This document shows, piece after piece, positions 25,300 through 35,419 of a DNA stretch of 64,000 nt. The translations under genes were made by a program, and so were the position numbers. The notes below the pieces were generated by a model. The model did no database searches. It saw only the letters and a list, made by a program, of their open reading frames with translations, and was not told the origin of the DNA. This stretch comes from Chitinophaga jiangningensis (GTDB lineage Bacteria; Bacteroidota; Bacteroidia; Chitinophagales; Chitinophagaceae), in the NCBI RefSeq assembly GCF_900142605.1, contig NZ_FRBL01000002.1, forward strand, positions 558,001 to 622,000, given 5' to 3'. The stretch's first letter is position 1; each line of letters starts with the position of its first letter.

Positions 25300-25310
25300 C
25301 TAAAGTTGCT

Positions 25311-26981
25311 TTATTTCCAGTAAGTATTTTGGATCATGTTGGAATTTGCCTGGAGTTCTGAATATGGAATAGGCATACAATAATTCTTCAGCTCAAAAAA
25401 GCGGGATTCCAGTAACACCGGTGTACCGTATACTTTCGTGGTACCCGACAATTTGATATTGGCGCCATAAATAGTTTTGTAAGCTGCCTGGTCAGCGATG
25501 TGCCAGCGGCGGATATCCCAGAAACGCTGGTCTTCGAAGGCGAACTCAATTCTGCGTTCATGGCGGATGCGCTGGCGCATCTGGTCCTGGGTAAGTCCTG
25601 CCGGCAATGCTGGCTGCTTCGCACGGGTACGGATGGCATTTACGGCGTTGTACACGGTGGCATCCGGGCCTATAGCCTCGTTCTGTGCTTCGGCGTAGTT
25701 CAGCAGGATTTCCGCATAACGGAGGTATTGCCAGTTCTGATCGCTGCCGTAGGTAGCATCACCGAGGAAATTGAAAGTTTCGTTGCAGGCTTTGCGCACC
25801 AGGTAAGTGGTTTGTGTTTTGTAAAAACCCGCGTTCGTTTGATCGTAACCGTTAGCATAGGTTTGCAGCACACTGCCTCTGTATGTAGCGCCATCATAGG
25901 CTACGCTGGCGTAAAAGCGGGCATCCCTGTTGGCATAAGGGGTGGCACTGTTATATAATGCTGATTGTGCAGGGAGCTTACCATCCGTCATTTCATAATC
26001 ATCTACAAGGTTCTGGGTAGGGTTGCTCCGGGAAAAACCACTCATAGAGCCTACGGCCATGTCGCGATCGTAGGTATGGCCTCTTTCTTTGGCCATATTA
26101 TTATGTTGTACGGACAGGATGCACTCCTGGTTATTTTTAACGGTGAACAGGGTTCTATAGTCTGGGTACAGACTGTATTTCCCCAGGTCCATCACTACTT
26201 TGGCAGCTGCGGCAGCAGCCTGAAACCGGCCTGCATACAGGAGTACACGCGCCTTTAGTGCCAGGGCAACCCCGCTGTTTAACCGGCCGGCAGGGCTGGT
26301 GTAGCTGGCAGGCAGGGAGCCCAGTGAAGCGGCTATTTCATCCAGCTGACCAATAATATAATCCACCGTTTCTCTACGGGTGCTACGTGGAATGTTCAAG
26401 GTATCTTTCCCGTACTGCTGTGCTTTCTCCACAATAACTACACCCAGCGCATCTTCATAGCCAGGCACCAGTCCGGAGGGCGCAACAGCGCCGGAAGCCG
26501 TGATGGGGTCATCTCCAAAGTAATTCAGCAGTTCCGTATAATAGTAAGCTCGGAAAAAGTGTATCTCATTTTTATACTGCTTTTTAAGCAGGGAGTCGCC
26601 CGGCACGGCATCTATGTGTGCGAGGAAATCATTGGCTTTTCGTATATTCTGATACGTAGTGGTATAGTAGCCATTAAAGGGTGCGTTGGTGGCGTTCCAG
26701 CTGGCATCCATAGTGAGCGGCTTTACGTAAAAGATATCGTTGGCTAGTCCATTCATGCCGTCATCAGTAGCGGCAGACAGGTAGTAGTTACGCGAATAAC
26801 CGCTCTGCAAAGTGGAGTAGAAATAATTTACGTAGTTCCCCACCAAACCGATATCATTCCATACAGTCAGCTCATTGATGCTATCAGTTGGTTTTTTATC
26901 TAAAATATCCTTTGTGCAGGAAGCAAAGCTAACGAGGCTACCTGCCAGCAGTATGTATATGATATTTCTTTTCATGACCAT
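25311..26981 (-). CDS. SusD/RagB-family surface nutrient-binding lipoprotein
   Basis: A 556-residue lipoprotein whose signal peptide ends SLVSFASC, followed by TKDILDKKPTDSI, the usual SusD N terminus. The helical TPR-like core shows HFFRAYYYTELLNYFGDDP, LNSGVALALKARVLLYAG and, near the end, LRYAEILLNYAEAQNEAIG and RIRHERRIEFAFEDQRFWDIRRW, all typical of the family. It acts as the lid of the neighbouring SusC transporter, capturing substrate at the surface. Because the operon also encodes a DPP-IV-like peptidase, the ligand is more likely peptides than glycans, as for RagAB (inference). An alternative ATG lies two codons downstream. Confidence 0.92.
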   Translation of the reverse strand: MVMKRNIIYILLAGSLVSFASCTKDILDKKPTDSINELTVWNDIGLVGNYVNYFYSTLQSGYSRNYYLSAATDDGMNGLANDIFYVKPLTMDASWNATNAPFNGYYTTTYQNIRKANDFLAHIDAVPGDSLLKKQYKNEIHFFRAYYYTELLNYFGDDPITASGAVAPSGLVPGYEDALGVVIVEKAQQYGKDTLNIPRSTRRETVDYIIGQLDEIAASLGSLPASYTSPAGRLNSGVALALKARVLLYAGRFQAAAAAAKVVMDLGKYSLYPDYRTLFTVKNNQECILSVQHNNMAKERGHTYDRDMAVGSMSGFSRSNPTQNLVDDYEMTDGKLPAQSALYNSATPYANRDARFYASVAYDGATYRGSVLQTYANGYDQTNAGFYKTQTTYLVRKACNETFNFLGDATYGSDQNWQYLRYAEILLNYAEAQNEAIGPDATVYNAVNAIRTRAKQPALPAGLTQDQMRQRIRHERRIEFAFEDQRFWDIRRWHIADQAAYKTIYGANIKLSGTTKVYGTPVLLESRFFELKNYCMPIPYSELQANSNMIQNTYWK

Positions 26982-27002
26982 TCAGGTTAAAGAGTTAATA
27001 AA

Positions 27003-30000
27003 TCAGAAGCTCACGTTTACGCCTGCACTCAATGTTTTCTGCGGACCGTACGGCGTGGTATTATCATTTTCAGGATCGGTAAATTTCACCCTGGAGAATA
27101 CCAGCAGGTTGCCGCCCTGCATGTTAATCACCACATTATTAATCCCCGCCTTTTTCAGCCATAAAGGAGCCAGCGTATAAGCCAGTCGTACATTGCGTAA
27201 GCGCAGGTAGTTACTGTTTAAACCGTAAAAATCAGAGATACGGATATCGCTTGCGATGGAACCCAGTTTAGGCCATGTAGCATCCGTATTTTCCGGTGTC
27301 CATCTGTCGAGCTGGCGGGAGTCGTAGTTAGTCCATGATTTACCCAGGTTAGTATTTGTATAGTCGCCAATACCCTGGAAGGTTACATCGAGCGATAATT
27401 TTTTCCAGGTGGCCCCCAGTGAGATACCGTAGTTCAGCAGCGGGATAGCGGTATTATCTTTTACAATCACGTCTTTCTGGTCAATGATATGATCTCCGTT
27501 GAGGTCCGCATACTTTATATCTCCCGGGTTGATGGTGGTATTATTTCTTCCATCCTGTACAGCCCAGTTGTCAATTTCTTCGCGCGACTGAAATAATCCC
27601 ACTGCGTGATACACGCGGGCGATATTAGCGCCCCAACCGTTTACCTGGCGGGTATCCCATGCCGGTAAGCCGCTTTGCTCCCCGGAATAGTCGGTGATGG
27701 TTTTGGTATGAGAAATGGTACCACGTACATAGTAACTGAAATCTTTACTGATATGGTTATTATGCGTCAGCGACAGCTCATAACCGGTTGTATGGTTACT
27801 TCCCCTATTTACTTTTGGTGTGCTGGCGCCGTAGCTTAAAGGCACATTGTCGGATACGGATATGAGGATGTTTGTATTGTTCTTGCGGTATACGTCAAAC
27901 TCCGCACCGAGCAAGCCTTTGAACAAACTCACATTCATGCCGAAGTTAGCAGCCTTAATTGTACCCCAGGTTATATTGAGGTTAGGGGCGGTATTGCCAG
28001 GATACACAGATGGCACATAGCTGCCGCCAAATACATATCCATTTCTACCGGTAGTGGAGCTCGGTCCTGAATTCTGTCCTACGGAAAAGTTATAGAGGTA
28101 AGAGCCATAACCGGAGCCGGTTTCATCACCTGCCATCCCATAAGATGCGCGAATTTTCAGTTCATCTATCCAGGTAATATTATCCTTGATGAAGTTTTCT
28201 TCTGACATACGCCAGCTGGCAGAAACAGAAGGGAAGGTTCCCCAACGATGTCCGTCCGGATAGTTCACAGAGGCCTCGGAGCGGAAGCTCGCATCCACAT
28301 AATATTTACCATTGTAGGAATAGCTGGCGCGGCCTACGTAGCCCACTCTCCCAAATTCACTGGCAGTACCATTGTTAGTGGAGTTGGTACTGGCATCGCC
28401 GGCAAACAGCTGGTCAATACTGGAAGAAAAGATATTAGACCGGGCAGCACTGAGCGTACTGGTATTGGACTCATTGGTAGTATACAGCAGCATACCGGAT
28501 ACGCGGTGCAAACCGAAGGTTCTGTCGTAGTTAAAACCCCACTCGGTATTGGTATAGTTCGCACGATATAGGTTTTCACTGAGTGTAGGTTTCAGATCAG
28601 CGCCTTTACTGTCCACCCCGGCCACCGGAATATACTGGCCGCTGGCATTTTGCCTGTATAATTTATATGGCGTAGCGAAAGTCTTATCTCCGTAATTATT
28701 CCTGTCAAAAGAAGCCATAGCATGTGCCGTAAGCCCTTTTACAAACGGAATATTGTAATCCAGTTTTAGCTTTCCGTTGAAGTAGTTGCCTGTTTTGCGG
28801 TAGTACCCTGAGTTGGATTCCTGCACCACCGGGTTGGTAATAGTACCGGTATAGTTGGCCGCAGGCAAACCATTACTGAAGTATACCGGTTGCAACGGAG
28901 ATGCCAGATATACGTTGTTGAGGATGCCGTTGGCACCAATGGCAGCCGGATCATTTAACTGTTCATTTACATAACGAATGTCTACGCCCATTGTCAGGTT
29001 CCTGTTTACTTTAGCATCCAGGTTTGAGATTAGCGTGTAACGTTTGAAAGCGTTATCCGACACCAGCGAGCCCTGGTTGTTGTAGCCGCCGGCAACATAA
29101 TATTTCACGGCCTCGTTGCCTCCGGAAACATTCAGGTTATAGTTTTGTCCTTTAGCCCAATCCTTTAATGCCGCTTTTCTCCAGTTGGTGTTGGCAAACT
29201 TATCCGGGTTGAGACCCAGGCGGATAGTATCTAAAGTGGCATCAGAATATACAATGCCTTTGTTGGAGTTGACAGAGAATTCGTTTTCCAGTAATGCCTG
29301 CTGATAGGCGTCCACAAATTTAGGCTGCTGCGTAGGCTGCGACCAGGTGGAGTTGGCGGTAAAATTAAATGCGGACTTTCCTTTCTTACCTCTCTTTGTG
29401 GTGATCAGGATTACCCCGTTACCACCTCTGGAACCATAGATAGCGGTAGATGCTGCATCTTTCAGCACCGTTACGGATTCAATATCTGCAGGGTCCAGGT
29501 CATTGATGCTGGCCTGCCCAGCGAAGCCTCCGGTGGAAATGTTATCATTCAGTGGCACGCCGTCAATTACAATTAATGCAGGGTTTACAAATGATGAACT
29601 GCGTACCAGCAGCCGCGATGCATCCCTTCCCGGAGAGCCGCCGGTTTGCCTTCCGAACAATCCCGGGATAGTACCTACCAGCGCGTTACTCAGCATAGGA
29701 GTAGGCATCTGCGTAATGGTTTTATTGTTCACTGTTCCCACTGCATTCGTCAGTGCTTCTTTTCTTTTGGAGCCATAACCGATTTCCACCACTTTCACTT
29801 CATCCAGCGTATTCACGTTCTGGCTCAGCGCAATGCTGGTCACCTGTCCATGCAGGGAAACCCGCTTAGGACGGTACCCTACCATACTAACCACTACTTC
29901 CAGCGGCCTGCTATCGGCAGCTACATTGCGTAAAATAAAGCGGCCACTGTTATCCGTAAGGCCACCATGACTACCATTAACCGACCGTACGGTTACCCCC

Positions 30001-30440
30001 GGCAGTGGTTCCCTGCTGGCGGAATCCAACACAAAACCACTGATTTCCGTTGCATCCACAAATTGGCCTCCCTCCTGCCTGGGCAGCTGGGCTGCCACTG
30101 CAACTGCCAGCTCTTTAGGACTCCCACTGACAGGACGCTGAATGAGCATGTAAGTATTTTCATTTACGTACACAAACAACAGGTTGGCAGGATAGAATAT
30201 CCGTTTCATCACTTCTTCCAGTGGTGTACTTTTAGGCAGGTCAGTCACACTAATACTGGTGAACTGTCCTTTTATTAAGTCCGGCTCAAACACAAAATGT
30301 GTACTGTAGCGTTTAGTGATATCCGTTAATGCGGTTGCAATCGGAATCTTTTTCCCACCATTTGCTGACTGGCCATAGGTTGCCACGGTCAGGATGCTGC
30401 ATAGCAATAGCAGCCAAAATTTCAATGAAATTTTTTGCAT
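27003..30440 (-). CDS. SusC/RagA-family TonB-dependent transporter with STN signalling domain
   Basis: A 1145-residue outer-membrane transporter. Signal peptide to about residue 24 (TVATYGQ); an STN domain at about 30-108 (ITKRYSTHFVFEPDLIKG) that in such receptors talks to an anti-sigma factor; a carboxypeptidase-like beta domain at about 135-210 (VLDSASREPLPGVTVRSV); a TonB box/plug beginning LDEVKVVEIGYGSKRKEAL; the SusC signature VLKDAASTAIYGSRGGNGVI; and a large barrel ending in VNVSF. The STN domain matches the FecR and sigma genes immediately upstream. Together with SusD it forms an import complex, probably for peptides. Confidence 0.95.
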   Translation of the reverse strand: MQKISLKFWLLLLCSILTVATYGQSANGGKKIPIATALTDITKRYSTHFVFEPDLIKGQFTSISVTDLPKSTPLEEVMKRIFYPANLLFVYVNENTYMLIQRPVSGSPKELAVAVAAQLPRQEGGQFVDATEISGFVLDSASREPLPGVTVRSVNGSHGGLTDNSGRFILRNVAADSRPLEVVVSMVGYRPKRVSLHGQVTSIALSQNVNTLDEVKVVEIGYGSKRKEALTNAVGTVNNKTITQMPTPMLSNALVGTIPGLFGRQTGGSPGRDASRLLVRSSSFVNPALIVIDGVPLNDNISTGGFAGQASINDLDPADIESVTVLKDAASTAIYGSRGGNGVILITTKRGKKGKSAFNFTANSTWSQPTQQPKFVDAYQQALLENEFSVNSNKGIVYSDATLDTIRLGLNPDKFANTNWRKAALKDWAKGQNYNLNVSGGNEAVKYYVAGGYNNQGSLVSDNAFKRYTLISNLDAKVNRNLTMGVDIRYVNEQLNDPAAIGANGILNNVYLASPLQPVYFSNGLPAANYTGTITNPVVQESNSGYYRKTGNYFNGKLKLDYNIPFVKGLTAHAMASFDRNNYGDKTFATPYKLYRQNASGQYIPVAGVDSKGADLKPTLSENLYRANYTNTEWGFNYDRTFGLHRVSGMLLYTTNESNTSTLSAARSNIFSSSIDQLFAGDASTNSTNNGTASEFGRVGYVGRASYSYNGKYYVDASFRSEASVNYPDGHRWGTFPSVSASWRMSEENFIKDNITWIDELKIRASYGMAGDETGSGYGSYLYNFSVGQNSGPSSTTGRNGYVFGGSYVPSVYPGNTAPNLNITWGTIKAANFGMNVSLFKGLLGAEFDVYRKNNTNILISVSDNVPLSYGASTPKVNRGSNHTTGYELSLTHNNHISKDFSYYVRGTISHTKTITDYSGEQSGLPAWDTRQVNGWGANIARVYHAVGLFQSREEIDNWAVQDGRNNTTINPGDIKYADLNGDHIIDQKDVIVKDNTAIPLLNYGISLGATWKKLSLDVTFQGIGDYTNTNLGKSWTNYDSRQLDRWTPENTDATWPKLGSIASDIRISDFYGLNSNYLRLRNVRLAYTLAPLWLKKAGINNVVINMQGGNLLVFSRVKFTDPENDNTTPYGPQKTLSAGVNVSF

Positions 30441-30479
30441 AAGAATAAGTTGGTTAGCGTTCTGATTTGGTTGAGCCGA

Positions 30480-31493
30480 CTAATTACGTTGTTTGAAAAT
30501 CAGCATGTGATTCTTTTTTTCAATGTTCATCTTTAATATGCCAGACAGGATGAAAATGATATCATCTTCATTTTTTACGGTGATTACACCCTGGATTCGC
30601 CTGCTCAAGATAGTTGAATCGGCAATCGCTGACTGGTAGCCATAAGTATCTTCCAATAATTCCGTTATTTCCTGAACCGTCATATTATCCATGACCAGTT
30701 CCTTATTTTTCCAGGCGCTGACGGTGTTTACCTGTTCTGTTGTTCGTTGTAACGTTTGCGTTGTTTCGCTATAGCTGGCTACCTCTCCGGGTTGCAGTAG
30801 CAGCTGTTGTGTCCCCTGCTGCGCTTTCAGCTGTACGGCGCCGGAGCGCAGTCCTACTTCGGTAATGCCGCGTCTTTCTTTTACATTAAATACGGTACCC
30901 AGCACCTCTACATCCAGGTGTTTCGTGTGTACAATAAATCGCTCCGAAGCCTTTACCGGCAAAGCATCCTGCTTTAAGTGCCGCACTTCAAAATAAGCTT
31001 CGCCTTTCAGCCATATTTCTCTTGGCTGTCCGGCTTTCCAATTCTTTTTATAGGAGATAGTAGAGTTCGCATTGAGCAATACCCTGGAACTGTCTGGCAG
31101 TAATACGCTGGCCAGCTTACCATAGTCGGTGCTCACTTTTTTATCCGCCATTTTATAATAGGCAGCTATGCCAACAATAAGTACCGCGGCGGCTGCAGCA
31201 GCTACCATCCAGCGTTTACGGATTACGCGCAAGTGCGATCGATGCGCTACGTGTGTTATATTGGTTTGTATCTGTTCCCATACTTCCGCTTCTACAGCGG
31301 CGGATGGCAGTATACGCCTGGCAGTAAGCAGCAGTTGCAATTCCGTTCTGGCGGCATGGAAGGCGTGGAGATTGGCAGGTGCCCCCTGCACATATTGCTC
31401 CCATACGTCGATCTTTTCCCCGCGGACAAAGCGGACAAAGCTGTCATCGTCCAGGAAATCCTGTTTATTATATTGCTGATACAACTCACTCAT
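30480..31493 (-). CDS. FecR-type anti-sigma factor
   Basis: A 337-residue inner-membrane anti-sigma factor. The chosen ATG gives MSELYQQYNKQDFLDDDSF; another ATG 11 codons upstream is possible. The cytoplasmic N-terminal region binds the sigma factor. A single membrane helix follows at about 96-116 (WMVAAAAAAVLIVGIAAYY), then the periplasmic FecR domain (SVLLPDSSRVLLNANSTISY, REIWLKGEAYFEV, FNVKERRGITEVGLRSGAV) and a C-terminal STN-interacting segment (MNIEKKNHMLIFKQRN). It lies between the sigma and SusC genes in the same direction, so it should relay substrate occupancy of the receptor to the sigma factor. Confidence 0.92.
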   Translation of the reverse strand: MSELYQQYNKQDFLDDDSFVRFVRGEKIDVWEQYVQGAPANLHAFHAARTELQLLLTARRILPSAAVEAEVWEQIQTNITHVAHRSHLRVIRKRWMVAAAAAAVLIVGIAAYYKMADKKVSTDYGKLASVLLPDSSRVLLNANSTISYKKNWKAGQPREIWLKGEAYFEVRHLKQDALPVKASERFIVHTKHLDVEVLGTVFNVKERRGITEVGLRSGAVQLKAQQGTQQLLLQPGEVASYSETTQTLQRTTEQVNTVSAWKNKELVMDNMTVQEITELLEDTYGYQSAIADSTILSRRIQGVITVKNEDDIIFILSGILKMNIEKKNHMLIFKQRN

Positions 31494-31640
31494 AACTACA
31501 CCCGGAGCCTTACCTGTAAGGTCCATTTCTCATTAAACACCGGTGGTATACATATCACCCCACGGAAAATGAAAAAATCTTTAATTTTTTTTCAGTCAAT
31601 ATAAACTGAACTGCAAACAGGGAATAAAAAAGGAAGTAAA

Positions 31641-32237
31641 CTACCTGCTGGCAGCAATTTTCAGCAGGCAAATCAGCGTAATGAGGGAGATATCCATTAT
31701 TTCCCGCAATGCTTCAAGGGATCGGGCGGAGAGCTTATAAGCACCTTTTACGGAAACATCCATGACAGCTGCTATTTCTTTATAATCTAACTCCTGGAAA
31801 TAGCGAAGATATATAATTTCTTTTTGCCGGGGAGTTAGCTGCTCCATAGCAGCTTTTAATGCGGCGAGCTTTTTTTCAGTCACTTCCCGCTCTATGTAAG
31901 AGGCTTCCGGAGAAAATTCCAGTTCAAAGTCATAGTCCTCTTCAAGGCCGTTAATGCGGCGGCGCTTCTCGTCCCTGAACTTATTATATATAATAGCGCG
32001 CAACGAAAAAAGCAGGTAGGGTTTAATTTTAGTGACGGCAGCCAGAGAGTCCTTGTTAGTCCAGATCTTCACAAACAGTTGCTGGATGCACTCTTTCACA
32101 AAATCTTCCTCATCAGAAAAACGCATACCATACTCATACAGCATCGAAAAATGCGAACGGTACACCTGCTGAAATGAACGGTCGTCCCCAGCAAGGAGTA
32201 ACTGCCATAATTCAATATCATTAGTTGGTGTTAGCAT
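31641..32237 (-). CDS. ECF sigma-70 factor
   Basis: A 198-residue extracytoplasmic-function sigma factor. Region 2 spans about 20-90 (FQQVYRSHFSMLYEYGMRF, DFVKECIQQLFVKIW, IKPYLLFSLRAIIYNKFRD) and region 4 about 125-185 (LTPRQKEIIYLRYFQELDY, KEIAAVMDVSVKGAYKLSAR). It is the first gene of the leftward series and is followed 147 bp later by its cognate FecR. It probably directs transcription of the downstream SusCD-peptidase operon. The C-terminal segment (ISLITLICLLKIAAS) is unusually hydrophobic for a cytoplasmic sigma factor. Confidence 0.93.
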   Translation of the reverse strand: MLTPTNDIELWQLLLAGDDRSFQQVYRSHFSMLYEYGMRFSDEEDFVKECIQQLFVKIWTNKDSLAAVTKIKPYLLFSLRAIIYNKFRDEKRRRINGLEEDYDFELEFSPEASYIEREVTEKKLAALKAAMEQLTPRQKEIIYLRYFQELDYKEIAAVMDVSVKGAYKLSARSLEALREIMDISLITLICLLKIAASR

Positions 32238-32329
32238 ACCTATTCAAAATCCCCCTTCGTTAAGGGCGAAAAATACGACCATTTCCCGGATTATTTCTAC
32301 CTGGCGGCTTTTTGTTTTTAGCGTAAATG

Positions 32330-32355
32330 ACAACGGGCCCTGTGGGCCCGCTGTT
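32330..32355. terminator. Hairpin between sulfatase and sigma-factor genes
   Basis: CGGGCCC (32334-32340) and GGGCCCG (32344-32350) pair around a TGT loop, with weaker pairs outside. It lies 31 bp beyond the sulfatase stop. Only short T-rich stretches flank it, so termination is likely but not certain. Confidence 0.6.
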
Positions 32356-32380
32356 ATTTTATACAATTTAGTTTCCGGTA

Positions 32381-33808
32381 TTACCGCTGTCCAAACAGCG
32401 GAAACACGTCCGACTCCACATGTTCTCTTTTAATAATATCATTCATCTGTGCCGCAATTTTTGGATATTGCGCAGCCACATTATTTTTCTCCTGCGGGTC
32501 TTTTGAAAGATCATACAACTCTACTCCTGCCCCGGGATCCTTTTGCACATTGTATTTCACGGCTTTCCAGTTGCCCATGCGCACGGCCTGGCGACCATTA
32601 TTCTCATGAAATTCCCAGTACAGGAAAGGATGTTGCGGCTGCCTGCCTTTGCCTGTCAGCTCCGGAACGATGGAGATACCATCAATATTGGCAGGGGCTT
32701 TCTGCCCAGCCAGCACGGCGAAAGTTGGCATCATATCCCAGAAGGCGCCCGCGAAATCGGAGGTAGTATTCGGTTTGATTTTCCCGCTCCATCTTGCAAT
32801 GAAAGGCACGCGGATACCACCCTCATACAGATCCCGCTTGATGCCACGGAAACCACCGCTGCTGTTGAAGAACACCGGATCAGCACCACCTTCGGCGTGC
32901 GGGCCGTTGTCGCTCGTGAAAATAACCAGGGTGTTATCATCGAGGCCTAGTTGTTTCAGCTTAGCCATTACCTGGCCTACATACAGATCGAGCCTGGTAA
33001 CCATGGCGGCAAAAGAGGCGTGTGGATATTGCTGCGACACATAGCCGTGCTTACCACCGCCGGTATTATATTCAATTCCTTTATAGGGTTTTTCTGGGAA
33101 CTGGCCTTTGAAACGTTGCAGGATGCTGTCGTCCGGCGTCAGCAGCTCTGCGTGCGGCAGGTTGTAGGTAAGCCAGAGGAAGAAAGGCTGATCCTTGTTG
33201 GCATCCATAAAGCGGAGTGCCTGTTGCTGGATGCTGTCCGGGGCATATTGCACGGTATGTTCCAGATCACCGTTTGCAGTGAGTTCAACGCGGGTATCGT
33301 TGCTCCAGAGGTGAGAAGGATAATAGCGGTGTGCTTCGCTCTGGCAGTTGTAGCCATAGAACTGGTCGATGCCTTGTGTGATGGGATCACCTTCGGACTT
33401 CACCGGTCCCAGTCCCCATTTGCCGAATGTACCGGTTTTATAACCGCCCTGTTTCAGCACTTCAGCCAGGGTAATCACGGTATCGGCAATAGGTTGCTGG
33501 CCTTCCGGCTTCATTTCCTTATTGCCTCTGATATAGGTATGCCCGGTATGTTTTCCGGAGATAAAAGAGCAGCGGGAGGGCGCACACACGGAGGTGCCGG
33601 CATAAAACTGTGTGAAGCGCTTTCCTTCAGCAGCCAGTTGGTCGATGTGGGGGGTACTGAATCGCTGTTGTCCGTACACACTGAGGTCACCATAACCAAG
33701 ATCGTCGGCCAGTATAAAGATGATGTTGGGCTTTTTCTGTTGCGCAGCGAGGGGCGACAGTCCAGCTAACCCGGCCCCTAGCAGGGCGGTTAATCCGATT
33801 CTTTTCAT
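32381..33808 (-). CDS. Secreted arylsulfatase (type I formylglycine sulfatase)
   Basis: A 475-residue sulfatase with a signal peptide (about 1-22; ATG at 33808 preferred over one three codons upstream). The metal-site motif NIIFILADDLGYGDLSVYG follows directly. The maturation motif CAPSR (Cys75, followed by CSFISGKHTG) is the type whose Cys is converted to formylglycine. Further landmarks are TGTFGKWGLG, TLVIFTSDNGPH and GGIRVPFIARW. It hydrolyses sulfate esters, probably on sulfated carbohydrate, in the periplasm or outside. No maturase and no sulfated-glycan locus is adjacent, so it appears to be a single gene. Confidence 0.92.
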   Translation of the reverse strand: MKRIGLTALLGAGLAGLSPLAAQQKKPNIIFILADDLGYGDLSVYGQQRFSTPHIDQLAAEGKRFTQFYAGTSVCAPSRCSFISGKHTGHTYIRGNKEMKPEGQQPIADTVITLAEVLKQGGYKTGTFGKWGLGPVKSEGDPITQGIDQFYGYNCQSEAHRYYPSHLWSNDTRVELTANGDLEHTVQYAPDSIQQQALRFMDANKDQPFFLWLTYNLPHAELLTPDDSILQRFKGQFPEKPYKGIEYNTGGGKHGYVSQQYPHASFAAMVTRLDLYVGQVMAKLKQLGLDDNTLVIFTSDNGPHAEGGADPVFFNSSGGFRGIKRDLYEGGIRVPFIARWSGKIKPNTTSDFAGAFWDMMPTFAVLAGQKAPANIDGISIVPELTGKGRQPQHPFLYWEFHENNGRQAVRMGNWKAVKYNVQKDPGAGVELYDLSKDPQEKNNVAAQYPKIAAQMNDIIKREHVESDVFPLFGQR

Positions 33809-33973
33809 TGTTATCATGCACGCGGTTTTTTCGTGCAGCTAAATTAACGTTCAAAATACACTTATCATAACCATTGGTGTAGATAGTGGCCATCTTATAT
33901 TATTTTTTTGGGAAGATTTTATTAAAAAAGCTCATATTGCAGCCTACCTATAGCAATCAACTTAAACATCACA

Positions 33974-35392
33974 ATGGCTAAATCAGAAGAGCAGCACCTT
34001 AAAAGAGGACTGCAAAACAGGCATATACAGCTTATTGCCCTGGGAGGTGCTATCGGAACGGGTTTGTTCCTCGGCATTGGTCCTGCGGCGGTGCTGGCCG
34101 GTCCCTCCGTTATATTAGGCTATGCCCTGGCAGGTGTCATAGCATTTTTTATCATGCGACAATTGGGAGAAATGGTGGTAGAAGAGCCGGTTTCCGGCAG
34201 TTTCAGCCACTTTGCCTATAAATACTGGGGTACTTTTGCCGGTTTTGCTTCCGGATGGAACTATTGGATTCTCTATATCCTGGTGAGCATGTCTGAGCTC
34301 ACCGCCATCGGTGTATATGTTCACTTCTGGTGGCCGGAAATACCCCTGTGGGCATCCAGCTGCTTCTTTTTTGTAGCCATCAATGCGCTGAACCTCACGT
34401 CCGTAAAGGTATACGGCGAAGCGGAGTTCTGGTTCTCCATCGTAAAAGTAGTGGCTATCATTGCCATGATCATATTTGGGGTATACCTGCTTGTTAGTGG
34501 CAGCGGCGGCCCGGATGCAACAGTAGCTAACCTCTGGAACGATGGTGGATTTTTCCCTAAAGGCCTTATGCAGGCCGACGGCAAAGGAGGCTACCAGGGC
34601 TTACTGGCAGCTATTTCGCTGATCATGTTCTCCTTCGGGGGGCTCGAACTGATAGGCATCACCGCTGCAGAAGCAGATAAACCGGAGAAAACAATTCCTA
34701 AAGCTACCAACCAGGTAATCTACCGTATCCTGATTTTTTACGTGGGCGCGTTGATTATATTATTCTCCCTGTCTCCCTGGAAAAGTATTACTACGGATAG
34801 CAGCCCGTTTGTTATGGTGTTCGAAAGCCTGAAAGGCTTCCAGTTTACCCTGTTTGGTAAAACGGTGTACTTCACCAGCCTTATTGCTAATGTGCTCAAC
34901 CTGATTGTACTGACCGCCGCGCTGTCGGTATACAACAGTTGTGTATATAGTAACAGCCGCATGTTGTACGGACTGGCAGAACAGGGCAATGCGCCAAAAT
35001 TTCTCTCTAAACTTAATAAAAACAGTGTACCCGTGCAGGCAATACTCGTATCAGGCCTGTTTGCCGCCATCTGTATTATTGTAAATAAGCTGATGCCGGA
35101 AAAAGCACTGGAGGTGTTGATGTCGCTGGTAGTAAGCTCGCTTATTATCAACTGGATCATGATCAGTGTGGTGCACCTCAAGTTTAAACACAGCAAGGAG
35201 TTACACCAGGAAAAAACGAAGTTTCCTTCTTTCATATACCCGGTGTCTAATTACATCTGCCTGATATTTTTGACGGGGATACTGGTGCTGATGTGGATTA
35301 CGGGGATGAAGCTGCCGGTGGCACTGATGCCGGGATGGTTGCTGTTCCTGTATATCTGTTATCTGGTTGTAAAGAGAAATAAAACAAATTAA
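33974..35392 (+). CDS. Amino-acid permease (APC superfamily)
   Basis: A 472-residue inner-membrane transporter with about 12 membrane segments and the N-terminal family signature RHIQLIALGGAIGTGLFLG. Further conserved pieces are FFIMRQLGEMVVEEPVSGSF, FASGWNYWILYILVSMSELT and SYNSCVYSNSRMLYGLA-like (SVYNSCVYSNSRMLYGLAEQ), which place it in the AroP/PheP/LysP branch of proton-coupled amino-acid importers. The exact substrate cannot be read from sequence. It is divergent from the sulfatase gene across 165 bp and ends before a hairpin. Confidence 0.92.
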   Translation: MAKSEEQHLKRGLQNRHIQLIALGGAIGTGLFLGIGPAAVLAGPSVILGYALAGVIAFFIMRQLGEMVVEEPVSGSFSHFAYKYWGTFAGFASGWNYWILYILVSMSELTAIGVYVHFWWPEIPLWASSCFFFVAINALNLTSVKVYGEAEFWFSIVKVVAIIAMIIFGVYLLVSGSGGPDATVANLWNDGGFFPKGLMQADGKGGYQGLLAAISLIMFSFGGLELIGITAAEADKPEKTIPKATNQVIYRILIFYVGALIILFSLSPWKSITTDSSPFVMVFESLKGFQFTLFGKTVYFTSLIANVLNLIVLTAALSVYNSCVYSNSRMLYGLAEQGNAPKFLSKLNKNSVPVQAILVSGLFAAICIIVNKLMPEKALEVLMSLVVSSLIINWIMISVVHLKFKHSKELHQEKTKFPSFIYPVSNYICLIFLTGILVLMWITGMKLPVALMPGWLLFLYICYLVVKRNKTN

Positions 35393-35419
35393 AGGGAAAC
35401 TTCCCATGGATATACGCTC

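Noticed and set aside
32951..33769. A long rightward frame opposite the sulfatase gene
   Set aside because: It is entirely antisense to a protein with all sulfatase motifs; no independent start signals or family features.
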